From NCBI GenBank assembly GCA_030144725.1, contig JASKMD010000005.1, positions 4,774,103-4,838,102 on the forward strand: a stretch of DNA of 64,000 bases, read 5' to 3'. A model generated the notes under the pieces. That model was not told the origin of the DNA and did no database searches. It saw nothing but the letters and a program-made list of their open reading frames with translations. Both the position numbers and the translations under genes were made by a program. Positions 11,183 to 23,600 of this stretch are shown one piece after another. The DNA is from Haematococcus lacustris (Eukaryota; Chlorophyta; Chlorophyceae; Chlamydomonadales; Haematococcaceae). Each line of letters opens with the position of its first letter. The first letter of the stretch is position 1.

Positions 11183-12431
11183 TTACTGCGGTGCGCTGTT
11201 GTCGGTCTCTGCAGCTTCAGCCGCCCTGCTGTGGTGCACGCTTGGCGCAGGGTCCTCTTGGCTTGTGCTGGCGTTCTGACGTGCTGAAGTAGACCCCAAC
11301 CGGCTGGCTGCCGCCGCCACTCTGTGCAAGAAGCTCGAGGTGTGCACCAACTCGCCATTCTCAGCGCCTTCTGCTGCTCGGGCACTATTAATGCGGCGAA
11401 TGAGGCTGGAGTGTGACCCGGAAAGAGTCTTAGGAACACCCGACGTCCAGCCTTGTCCTGCTGGAGGCAGTGCCAATGGCATGTCTGCAGCGGTTCTTGG
11501 TGTGTGTTGCGTTGCTGGGGATGCGGGTTGGAATGCACGGGGCAGCGTTGCGCCCAGCTGGCCCAGGCTGGTCATGATGCGGCTTAGGGGATGCGGCCTG
11601 CTGCGGCGACCCGAAGTACCGAGTAGGGAGCTGTTGTTCTCAGTAAGGCTGCCTGGCAGTGCCAGGGGTTGTCGCTCCTCCTGCTCTGCCTGCTGTGCGT
11701 CCCTCGTGCCCCAATCTGCGTTAAGCTGAGACCGCAGCCAGTCCACTGTCTTGTATTCGTTTGCTGCTGTGGTAGTAGGCGCCGCGCTCTCCTCTGCCTC
11801 GCTTCCCAGTGCCACAGTGGCTGGCTCTGCCGCACCCCACATAATGCTTCGCAGGCTTCCCCGCTTCATGGTCAGCATTTTGGCTAGGCTGCCGACTGGC
11901 TTCATGGTTTCCGCGTAACGCGCTCCCCGCTCTGCCTCTTCAATGGCAGCATCCATCTCTGCCGCGAGATCCTCATGCAGCTCGTTGTCCGAGTCGTCAT
12001 AGGCAGGGATGTATGGCGGGCTATCCTCGACGTCGCCCACAGCGCCTGTTGCCCCCGCCGTGGCCTGTTGAGTGCTGGGGGTTGAGGGGCGTAAGGTGTG
12101 CGAGATAGAAACTGGGGCGGAGAGCCTGCTGCCCTCCACGTCAAGCCGCTGCCTTCCCAAGGCAACCGCGGATTCAAATCCGTTTGGCTGGAGAGCTGTA
12201 GCTGAAAGCGCCTCGTCTGCCGGCTTAACCAGCTCAGTCGCACGGCCAGACAGCAGCATGGAGCTGCCTCCACCAGCGCGACTGACCGTTGTACTCCTTG
12301 CCCCAGGGCCGCTGGGCCCAGTCCCGCCAGGGCCACGGCCACCCGGTCCGCCTGCCGGCCGAGCCAGCTTCGTAAGCCCGCCCTTGTTGCTCTTCAGCAT
12401 TGCGTGCGTCAGCTGACCCTCGCGAACACAC
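11183..12431 (-). other. Long disordered C-terminal tail of the glucan synthase
   Basis: The last exon adds about 415 residues after the final membrane helix. It opens with basic [18 protein letters not shown], followed by a Gly/Pro stretch, an acidic patch ([18 protein letters not shown]) and Ser/Ala/Arg-rich sequence with no recognised domain. It joins to LTNLKYA in exon 37 by an exact AG|G codon split. Plant callose synthases end shortly after the last helix, so this is an added tail, probably cytoplasmic and possibly regulatory. Its function is unknown. Confidence 0.7.
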
Positions 12432-15400
12432 CTGCGCGACACCAATCGCATTCACGCCATCGCCGCAGTCGCACCTATCACAACACCGTTGCCTTCATAC
12501 CACCCATTCACACCCCTGCTGCTCTCTCGCCACATTCCTACCCTCAGTGAGCCTCAAGCCTTCTTTGCCTGGCCGGCTGTGCCCTGGTGCGAGCCTGTGT
12601 CGCCCTCTGTCCACTATCCTCCACGCACCCGCCTTCTACCCCACCCACCCTGCTGCTACACCCCCTGCCTCCCCAACACCCTTGGACCCCACCCTGCTCC
12701 AGCTCCCTGCTCCATTACCTCCAGCACAACTTCTAGCAAGGTTCAGCATGGAACAGGGTGTTGCCAGTGGGGAACCCCACTCAGCTGTTAGAAATCTCAC
12801 TGCAGTTTCACCTACATTCACTACAAACCCCATCCCTGGTGGCTCATGTCGTTCCCTGAGCACTGAGCTCCACCTCTTACAGCTTACAACTTACACCTTA
12901 ATGCTCACAAAGCTCACTGATGTGTACACCCCTCACCTTGCATACTTCAGGTTGGTGAGCAGCACCTGCTGCACCTTGGTCACCAAGCCGCCCAGCGTGA
13001 GCAGAGACACCACACTCAGCAGCACCCCGCCCACTGCAGCGTCCTCCAGCCAGAAGCCCCCGTCAACGAGCCAGGCCCAGCGCAGGGCAGGCAGCATGTG
13101 GAGCGCGAAGCGATGAGCCTGCAGGCAGTGGGCTGTGCAGCTCAGCATGCGCTGCGCCAATGCTGGTGGTTGTGGAACCAGCATTGCCTAGCAGGCCACG
13201 GCCGGTCAACACTCACCGTGAGGATGAGGCAGACATGAAGCAGCAGGGTAGTGAGTACTGGCGACAAGCCTGTGGTCTTCAACCAGACAACCAGAGCCAC
13301 GATGTGCCCGATGCACGCGGTGACCAGTAGGAAGATGCACACAACCTTCGCCCGCTGCCAGGAGCGCTCCTTGCCTGCGGACGGTGTTTGAGCAGAGCTG
13401 GGCATGCAGTGCTCCGCAGTCGCACGTCACAATGCATGCATACCCAAATTGGTAGCCAGCTAGTAGCCAGTAGCCTATTATCCAGTAGCCTCAAGTACTC
13501 AGTTAAGTACTTGGTAACTTAGCACTAGGCTGCCTGGCACTGGCATCCCTAAGCACTCAAGTAGGGTCAGCACAACCAGATCTGCTGAGGAAGGGCTCCT
13601 GCTGGCATGAACCCACCATAGTGTAGGCGGAAAGCGCGCATGGCTGCCATGAAGCCCAGCACCAGCCACAGCAGCAGCGTGCCTCCCAGCATGGCTGCGG
13701 CGTATGGCTGCAGCAGCAGCAGCCGCACCGCTGCCATGCCGGCCAGCAGGGCAGGGGGCCCAGCATCAACAATGAGGCCCAGGACTGCGGTGCCCAGCAT
13801 GCCCGTGTGCTGGCCCTGCCAGTTGCGGGTGCTGGCCAGGGTGTTGCTGCGGGCAGGGCAGAGGCAGCAGCAGGGTGAGGTACGGGCATGGCCTGCTCCC
13901 ACCACCTAGATGTCTGTCACATCAAATCAAAGCTAAGCCAGCATCTGTATTGAGGCAGAGCCAGCACCTTCACATCTAGGGGCGGAGAAGACAGCAGCAG
14001 CTGAAGCCCAGGCAGCAGAAGCCGCCCTCCCTGCCAGTGGTAAGTAACTCGATCAAGGTGGGCAGCCCCGCAAAGCCACAGCCCCGCCCAAGCCCCTCCC
14101 CAGCTCACCGGTTCCATGTGGACCAGGAGCCCATGACTGGATCTGGCTCGCCGCCCAGCACCCAGCGCCTCCATGCACCCCAGTCCTGGTGCACCTTGTC
14201 CCACTGGAACGCCTGTGGTCAGGGCATGGCCAGGCAGGGTGAGACCAGGCTTGGTGTGACCAGGGCAGAGTGTGACCAGGGCAGGGTGTGACCTGGACAG
14301 GGTGAGACCAGGTCAGGGCGCAACACGGTGTAACAGCGGGCATTACGGGCGCAGGCTGGGCAATGGCTAGGTCTCACCTGAGGGCTGAACCAGAAGGGCG
14401 CGAACAGCATGCAGACGCATTGCATCCACAGTGGCCACGTCAAGGCGGCAATGCCCGCCAGGCTGAAGCCGGCCTGCGAGCAACCACACGCGAGGTGTTT
14501 GAGAGACGAGCCAGGCAACATACCCGGACGTAGTGAGTGAGTGAGAGAGTGAGAGGGAACGACCTTAGTGAGGAGGATCCCCGCAGAGCACAACAGCGCG
14601 GCCAGCTCTGCACCAGGCAGCAGGTGTGAGCGACCGTACTGCCCGTACAGCGTGTTGAACGCCACGGGCAGCAGCGCAAAGCCGCGACCGGTCGCCACGT
14701 ATGCCGCGCTGCCAGGGTAGGTGACGCCCGAGAAGAAATGCCAGGCGGTGGTTTGCATCCTGCAGATGCGCAGTGGTGCGGCTGCTGTTGGCGGGGCAGC
14801 AGGGCAATCAATAGTGCTGAAACGTAGCAAGAGGTGTATGTATGAGGTGCGTTGCCACTTGGACCCCTTGATTGTATGGCTGGGAGCATCCGTGCCCCAT
14901 GTTGTGCGCAGTACATGCTGGCATGGGCATGAGCCATGCATTGACGGCAAAGCACGCTGCACACACCTGAAGCCATAGAAGGCCATGCTGCCCGCGAGGA
15001 ACTGCTTGACCCAGGTGGTCACAGTGGCCAATAATCCAGCATCCAGCAGGTTCTGAGCCACCCACGGCAGGTTTGCTATTAGCCCTGCGGCCATGCATGT
15101 TTAACAGTGCAGGCTTTAACCCTGCCCTCAAGTACCCACCATCGTGCAAGTCAGATGGCAGCAGGCTCAACAGCCAGGCAAAAATAAGCATGTGTGCCGC
15201 TGGCCTTCTCTTGCCTGCGAGGATAGCAAACGATGCACCGCTCACGGTGGCAACCTGGCTGCCGTCTGGCTGAGGCAGCATTGCCACGCCGGCGAGCGGG
15301 ATCACCACCAAGCACAGCACCTGCATCCGACAATCGAAAGAAAGCACACCAGCCATGTCAAGCGACATGTTGACCTAAAGAATGGCTGGGCTGATGACCA

Positions 15401-17493
15401 ATGTGGTGGGAGTGCACTGCAGGTTGATGCAGGTTTTGGGTTTTGCGACCTGAACAGGAGCAGAGTGTGGTGCTGCAAGTGAATGCATGGCGTCCGGGTG
15501 CGCACCTGTAGCTTGAGCGCTGCCATGGTGAGCAGGGCTGTGGTGAAGTAGCCCAGGCCCGAGTGGTAGAAGTGCAGCAGGCGGAAGATGTCCTGCGGGC
15601 AGCGGGAGGACAGGCCAAGTAGGTCTCAGTCCTGGCAGCCACAGCTGGGCACATGCACATCAGTGTTTTTCGTGCTATACCGTACTGAAGCGCCTTGTTG
15701 GTGATTACACCAAATCATTTCGTCACCAAATTGTATCACCAATTGTTTGAGCATGGGATTTGGGGAAAATTCCTTGAGCATGAGATGTTTTGATGTTTTC
15801 AAATCAGCGTATCACCAACAAGGCGTATCAGTACGGTATGTAGCGTTTGCTATGAAATGACTTAGTATGCTGTAGTAAATGACTTTTACCTGTGATTTCG
15901 CAAATGTTCGCTTACATTTTGCTGGGTTTTCCGTAAGTTCATGATGGTTTGACATAAGGTCGAGCTATATATTCAAGGGTATGAACCTATGCCATGTCAC
16001 TTTAAGCTATAAAGCATGCATCAGGGCGAAACGAAAAAAACAAGCTACGTATCATACGTGAGCTACGAATCATGCATTAGGGCGAAACGAATATAAGGTG
16101 GTGCCATCATCGGTGACGTCATCAGTGGCAGGTTCTAGTAAGCTAGCAGGGCGTGTCAGCAGCAGGCCAGGCCAAGCCAGGTCAGGTCAGGCTCTTTAGC
16201 CAGGTCTTCAGCCACTCACCAAGCGAGATGTCAGGCGTGCCATTTCCCGTGACAGAAAGACTTGGGCATTGCCTGCGCTGATCTTGCTCTCGAATCCCAG
16301 GATGCTCGCAAAGCCCATGTCACGCCCCTGCAGCGCCACATCCAAACATGGAGCATGCAGGCAGTCAGCACAACGGTTGGTTGGATTGCTCAATGATTGC
16401 AAAACATCGGCACTTTGGTGCCCATCCGCACCTACACAGATAGCTTTTCACACAGCCACAGTGAATGGTGTGCTGGCGTTTGTGCAGCAGCCGCTCAACC
16501 GAGTCTCGACTGAGTCTAGAGACCAAGCAGCCTCCCACCTTGCCCACGCTGCTGTGCTCCACGAACGCGTTCTTGCCACCGCGCAGGAGGTGGCCCATGC
16601 CGCTGAACACATCCTCACTGACATGCAGGGTGCGAGTGGCCTTGCTCAGTCCGCCCTGAGGTAGGCAGGCACACCAGGGCCAGGGGCAGCAGCCATGCAG
16701 CCATGAGCCTACCAGGAATGGCTGTCAGGCCCGCCCAGTATGGTGTTTAGTGTGCCCTGAGGTCGACAGTCCTGCCATGGCTTGCGAGGACAACTCACCC
16801 GTGTCATGACTTGCTGGCGGTTGAACACGTCAGGGTGGCCGTAGTGCAGCCGCACGCCACCGCCAGTCATGCACCTTTGGATCACTGCACAGGCACAGCA
16901 GCGCGCACAAGCCGCACCATGACATGCGACAGCAAGGTGTCGACATACTGTTGGCATCATCCGCAACAGCATTGCTCTGTGTGATGTATGGCAGCGCGGC
17001 CCTAGCGAGCACCATCCCAGGCGGCAAGGGTGGTCGAGCTGTGTCAAGGCCCAGTGATCAGCCGGCAAGCGTACCAGAGGAGAAGGCGTACTCGGTGCAG
17101 GCAGCAAACGCGCCTAGAGCTCCGCTGCGGTTGCTGAAGATCCACTCCTTCATGCCCACCTGCACCCCAGGCCACCATGCAGGCAGTAGGGGCCAGGGCT
17201 GGGCCAGGCAGCTCAAGAGGTGCAGCAAAGCAGAGGTTGGGTCAGCAGAATAGGACGACCAGGCGGCCACCTCCATCCCCTTCCCAGGGGTGGGGACAGC
17301 AGCTGGTGCTCATCACCTCACCAACCTCTCACCATGGAAACAGGAGGTGCCTCCGCTCTGTGTTGCGCCAGGTCGAGCAGGGCACGGCTTAGCATAAAGT
17401 TCACCTCGCCATTCACCAGGCCGTCAAGCAGGTTGTATAGCTGAGAGTCACCAGCCAGCTGCAATTCCTGCACAGCCACACATGTTGGACGTT

Positions 17494-17529
<36 letters not shown>

Positions 17530-17635
17530 GCCGCAAGAGCAGCAGCCGCAAGAGCCGCAGCCGCAAGAGCCGCAGCCGCAGCAACCGCAGCAGCAAGAGC
17601 AGCAGCAGCAGCAGCAGCAGCAAGAGCAGCCGCAG

Positions 17636-17675
<40 letters not shown>

Positions 17676-20600
17676 GGGGAAGAGACTCCCTCCCAGCTCT
17701 CAAGGCCGCTGCAGGCTTGTTTCATGGATAGGCTGGCATGCAACATGGACATCACTAGCATTGCATTGTCAGGTGCTTGACCCGCACCTGCAGCACGCTG
17801 CGCATCTTCAATGCCTCAGACAGACGGTTGTCCTGCAGCACATTGCCAAGTCGAGGAGGGCGTGTCAGCAGTGGCAGTGCATGGCAGGGTGGACAGCTTT
17901 GGCGGCAGAATGTGCCCTCAATCAGCTGCATGCGCTGCCAGCTCGTGCACGTGGGGTGTGTGCGTCCTGCACTGCTCACCTGGTTCATGTCGATCACTTG
18001 CACAGCTTCCCCAAGGCAGAAGATGACCGCGTGGTTCTGGTTCTCGGGCTGCAAGCACCACCCACATCAGGCAAAGCTGGTCGCCTGATCCTCCCCACGA
18101 CATTTGTGAGCCGTGCACCTCAGTCAAACCATTAACCATGCAAGCGTGGTTCAAACTGCCTCTTGCCGGCATGAGGACGAATGAGCATGTAGGCAAGCAG
18201 CTAACATACTAACCCCAGCTGATATGGTTGCAGCAGTCGATGCTTTGCAACCAGCGGATCCTGTTTAGGACCTACCTTGCCTTCGCCTAGGATGACGCCC
18301 CTCTTTGTGTAAGGGTTGGCTGGCATCCGCACACGGTACTGCTCCTCCAGCAGCACGCTGTGAGGCACCAGACTGTTGTGGGCACCGCCAGCTGCTGGGG
18401 TGGTGGGCTGGGGCCGGGCACGCAGCAGCACGCTGTAGCTGGCCTGACCCAGCTGTTCATTCCCGGCAACGAATGCAATTCGCAGGGCGGAGTGGTGGCG
18501 GGCAAGCAACAGCTCCATGCTGCGTGCATTCCATGCATCCTTCAGCCTCGGTGAAGCCCGCTGCTTCCCGTACTCCTGCAGGCAACAGCACCACACCCAC
18601 GGTCATACATCCACAAGGGGGGTCACTGGCAGCCATAGCTGGGCGTGAAAGCCATAACAAGCAGCTGTGCAGCCATGAGAGGTGCGAAAGGCGCAGGTGG
18701 GGTGCATCTCATGTGCCTGGCTCACCTGGGCTGTCAGCACGTGGTAGTACTTTGTCTCCATCAGCTTCTCCAGCCACCTGTCCCTCTCAGCCTCTGCTTC
18801 TGCTCTGGCATCAGGGGCGGGTGACACAGGGTGCTCTATGGAGGCCAGCACCCTCAGGGCACGCTGGTAGCACTCCATGCCCTTCACGGTGCGGGACGCG
18901 ACTTGGGAGCGGTAGGACGCCCTGCAACAACACCATGGCATATGGGCAGGCTCAAGATGTGGAACGTATGTTACGTATGTTACATGATACAAGTAATGTA
19001 GTATAGTATATGGCAGCAGTCAGGAGCTCAAGCACTGGTGCGGCGCCTGCTGACACAGCGTCGGTGGCTCACCACAGCTGGAGTTCCACAGCCCAGGCAT
19101 GCAGCGCCCCGCCGGCGGCAAAGTCATACTCGGTGATGCGGGCTGCGTCTACAGGGCTCAGCCCAGCTTGTCGGGCAACCCTGCTCGCAAGGGGCAGGCA
19201 GAAAGGTTAGGGTATGCATCAGCCTGGTTGGTAGGGTTGACCCAACCACCAGACACCAAACACAATGCCAGAGCCTACTTCAATGAACACGCACCTTTCT
19301 GTGAAATTCATAAACTCGTCGCCATGGATAGATTTCAAATAGTCGATGATCGACACCGAGGCATCGCCTTCCGGTCGGTCCGCGCTGACCAGGTCCGGCA
19401 GCTCCGCGGCCCACTTCGCGAGCGTGGCCTGCCGCTCGGCTTCGCTCGGAAACTTGAGGCGCCGCATGTCCGACAGTTCCGCTGCCAGGGCATGAGCATC
19501 CAAAGGGTACAACTGCACAGTAACACCACCATTGCGGCAATGGCAGCAACGAAGATAGTCACGAGGTATTTGGACAGTGAAAACTGTAGAACCACGGCCA
19601 ACACCTGGCTCAGGTCACACCAGGCTGTCAAGCTGTGAACTTGATACAAAAAGTCCATCGTGTATCAGTAGTCAACCCACCACATCTTCGTGGTACAGCG
19701 GCGTCAGCGTCACCAGGGAGGGGGTAGCGGCCAAGGACGCTGGCTTCTTCAGGCTGCAGCCAGAGACATCGCCAGAGACACCACAACAGCACTCTTACCA
19801 GCTGCATGTGTGCGGCAGCCCATGCACGACAGACTTTGGCAGACAACGGCAGTGGGACTGCCCAGCCGGGTGGCAGCCATGCCTAGTAGGGGCAATAAGC
19901 ACTGTGGACTGTTGTCCAAAAAGCACGGGAATGGGCATGATCTGTGCAGGTTTTACACCTCTACCGGCATGAAAGCACAGTCACCAGCCCTGTTTTCATA
20001 AGGCCAGTGTGTTGTGGTGCTGTTGTTGGTGGTGACGTCAATGTCGTCCCGTGCCACCAAGGGCCCTTGAGGTAGGTGTCTGCCCTCACACTCTTGGCTG
20101 TGCAGGGGTCGCACCTTTTCATGGCCAGGGAGTTGAGGAAGGTGGCCAGGGCGGAGCGGGCGTCCTTATTCCGAGGCAGAGCCTCTGAGGGCTGCAGCGA
20201 CAGCAGCGCTACCAGGCTGCCCACCAGCACTTCACCAAAGGTGGTGGCCGAGACGTGGTCGTTGCCCCAGAACGACCCTCCTGGAGCGAAGCTTGACCCG
20301 CCTCCCCTCATAGGTCCTTCCTGGCTCAAGGCAGCGGGTGCCACCAGACGTAAGCGGGCCAGGCACTGACGCAGCGCAGCATCCTGCATGCCTGCCAGAC
20401 GAGCTTGCATGGCCTCCAGAACAGCCAGCTGGCCCTTGAGCGTGGCCTTGGTGCTGGACCACCAGGCAGAGCTGTGCGCTTTCTGCACCTCGAGGATCTG
20501 TGCAGGCGAGGTGAAACACGGCAGCAGGGGCAGCGTATGTCAGAGAGTGTCATCGCTGGATGCAGTGCTGGGCCTAAACTTCTTGAGACATGGCAGCATG

Positions 20601-23600
20601 ACAAGCGTCTGGTGGAAGGGTAGCAAGGGCATGCCACGAGGCTATACTTCCCCCTTACTGCACTCCCGACGGTGAGGGCAGAATCTTTCCTTATTTCTTT
20701 TCTTCTGTGAGCTGCCTGATGTTTTCCTAGGCCTGGGCGCTGCACCCTTACCAAGGCCTTGACAACAATCTTAGCATAGCGCAGCAGCTCGCGGGGCTGA
20801 GGGCTCTCCACTGACACGTGCCCAGGGCACCACTGCATCAATTGCTGCACACACAGCCACACACACACATTGCATCGGGTGGTTACTGCCATTGCTCTTG
20901 CAGGCAACAGGTGCATCAAGGCACTGTGACACATGACCGGTCACTCCTCCCCGGGGAGGATGGAAGGCTGGGCATGTGACATTGCCTCAGCATCACGTTC
21001 CCCATGCCATGCCATGCCATGCCATGCCATGCCATGCCATGCCATGCCATGCCATGCCATGCCATGCCATGCCATGCCATGCCATGCCATGCCATGCCAT
21101 GCCATGCCATGCCATGCCATGCCATGCCATGCCATGCCATGCCATGCCACATGGTGAAACACGGCAGCAGGGGCAGCGTATGGGTCGCACGGCACGTACC
21201 TGGGCAAAGTGCTGGGCGGCAGACAGCAGCTCCTCGCGCTCGTGCTGGTGCTGCGCTGACACGGGGCGGGCCTCCCAGTAGGACCCCATCTCCTTGAGCA
21301 CTGGCACCTCCTCCGGCAGCACCAGCCCTAGCCCCAGCAGCAGGCTCAGGGTCACGCCCCTGCACACCAAAGCAAGGCAGAGCAGCCAACAGCCAGGCAC
21401 CTTGCGCCAGAACAAGACACTTGCCTCAACAGGCAACATCATCTGCCTTGGGGTGGTGGCAGGTTGGCTGCAGCCTGGCTTCCACTCACCGCAGCTGACT
21501 CAGCGACAGGGTAGCCTGCCGGGTGCCTGCCCCTAAGCCACCCCCGTCAACAAGGCGCTGCACCAAGCCGGCATGAACTAAGCCTGGCAGCAGCACAGGG
21601 CCCAGGCACGTCTCCAGCTCGTTTCCCACGGCTTGCGGATCCATGACGTGCGGTGCAACAGAGCCGGCTACCCCGGCCTCGGGGATCCGTTGGCCTTGGC
21701 TGCCAAAGGCACATGCGCTTATTGCCCAAGACTTCACACCACTCGTGTCCACCAGACGCAAGTGCGCCGTTTCCCCATCGCTGAGCATGTCCGACTGCCG
21801 CAAGTCGTCCACCAACGCGGTCCACGCCACAGCGAATGCCCGCCATTGGCGCGCAGTTCGAACAAAGGCGTTCTCAGGGGTAGGTTCCGCCCGTGCGAGT
21901 CGTTCTCGAGGCCGGTCGTGTTTGGGGCTGTCTGGCTGCTGTGCGTCCCAAACAGGTGGCGCTGGCGGAGGCTGCGGGGGCTGCGGAGCGGCCGGAGGAT
22001 GTGGCGGAGCTTGTCCTGAAGAGTGTGACGGTTGCGGGAGGATTGCAGGGAATCTTGTCTGTTGCTCGCCGGCTGCAACCCACACGCCGTTGACGAAGCG
22101 GCCCTGGCCAGCAGGAGTAACTGCTGGTGTCTCATGTGACATACGCGGCAGCTGAACCGAGCCACCTCTTCCTGCACCACCATGGTCGACACCCGACCCA
22201 GGTGCCAATACCTGGCGACCCTGTGATGGGTGTGCTTGCTGCTGCCCCGTCTTTTCACTGTTCAGTGCGCCTACGGTCGTTTTCCTTGCGCCCCCTTTCT
22301 TGTCGGGTGCACGAGACCAGCGATTCATCCAGTGATCCTCAGCTCCTGCCTCCAGCCCCGGCTCGTCACTAGCCCAGGCTGCCCAGGATGCCTGGGTCGC
22401 CTCCGACGGCGGTGGAGGTTGGGTCATGGACTGGGCGGTGTGCGGGGCAATGGTGGGTGCAAAGGCGATGGGTGCAGAGGCGATGGGTGTGGGGTGGGAT
22501 GCTGGCAGCGGGGTGCAGAGAGGGGGGATAGCTGGGGTCATAGTGGAGGCAGCCGTGGCTGGGAGCGGCTGGGCTGTGGAAATGTGGCTGGCTTGCGGAT
22601 GGATGGGTGGGTACTGTGTGGGTTGGGGCGTGGAAGAAAGGGTGAAGGTAGCTGTGACTGGGAGCGGCTGGGCTGTGGCAGTGTGGCTGGTTTGTGGGTA
22701 AATGACTGGGTACTGGGTAGGTTGGGGGGCCACAGCAGGCGTGGAAGAGGTCCTTGAGGCTTGGGTGTGGCCTGCAGGGCTGGGTCCACCTGCTTGCCTG
22801 CTCCCCATGACGTTAAAGGAGGCAGATGGAGCGGGAGGAGGGGCAGCGCGCCCTGATTGGTGGTGATGAGAGGGTTGGGATGTGGGCATGAGTGCAGGGC
22901 GTGGGGCAGGTGAAGGAGCAGCGGCCGCGTGTGCAACAGGAGTTTGAGCCAGCGGCTGCCACGTGGCCACAGAGGGGCATGCAGTGTGGTCACTCCACCC
23001 AGCGCGGCCCCGGCGGCTGGTCCCCTTGGCCCACCACCTGCACAACATGACCATGATGCTTTATAGCCAGATTGTCAGGTAGGGGGTTCGAGTCCAGGCA
23101 ACGGCGGCCATGTGTGGTTTCTACAGGAGGCTCTTAGTTCAAGTTCAACTCTACAGCAGCCTCCTGGACCCACCTGTGTACCCCTCGTGGGGCCTACACC
23201 CAACCGCAGGCTCTCTCGCACATGCACCATCACCATGATGAGCCAACACGGGTCCTCAGGATCGCGTGCACACACCTGTGGCCCTGGCCCTGACGGACTT
23301 ACAGGGTCGGGTTTCCTACTTAATCCAACACCACCCCTCCCTCGACACACCCCATCCTAACATCTCAGCCACCAAGCGTGCCCCGCTCAGCTCAGCACCA
23401 GCTGCCTCCTGGACCTACCCCTTGTTGGACCTACGCCCAACGTCAGGCCCTCTTGCACATGCACCTCCACCATAACGAGCCAACACAGGATCACGTGCAC
23501 ACACCTGGCTGGCGCGTTGTGGAAGTCCCTAGCCAGGTCGCCTGCAGTCCAGCTGTGGAGGCTGATGAGGTCCTTGCTGAGCAGGCCGCGTGCAAGCGTC

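Noticed and set aside
17482..17731. Poly-Gln/Ala/Ser open frames on both strands
   Set aside because: The tract lies between glucan synthase exons 17832-17788 and 17467-17333, which flank a phase-consistent intron, so the frames are artefacts of a CAG-type repeat.
20933..21442. Open frames made of repeated HAMPC or AWHGM units
   Set aside because: They arise from the (ATGCC)n microsatellite, a stop-free pentamer open in every frame, inside an intron.
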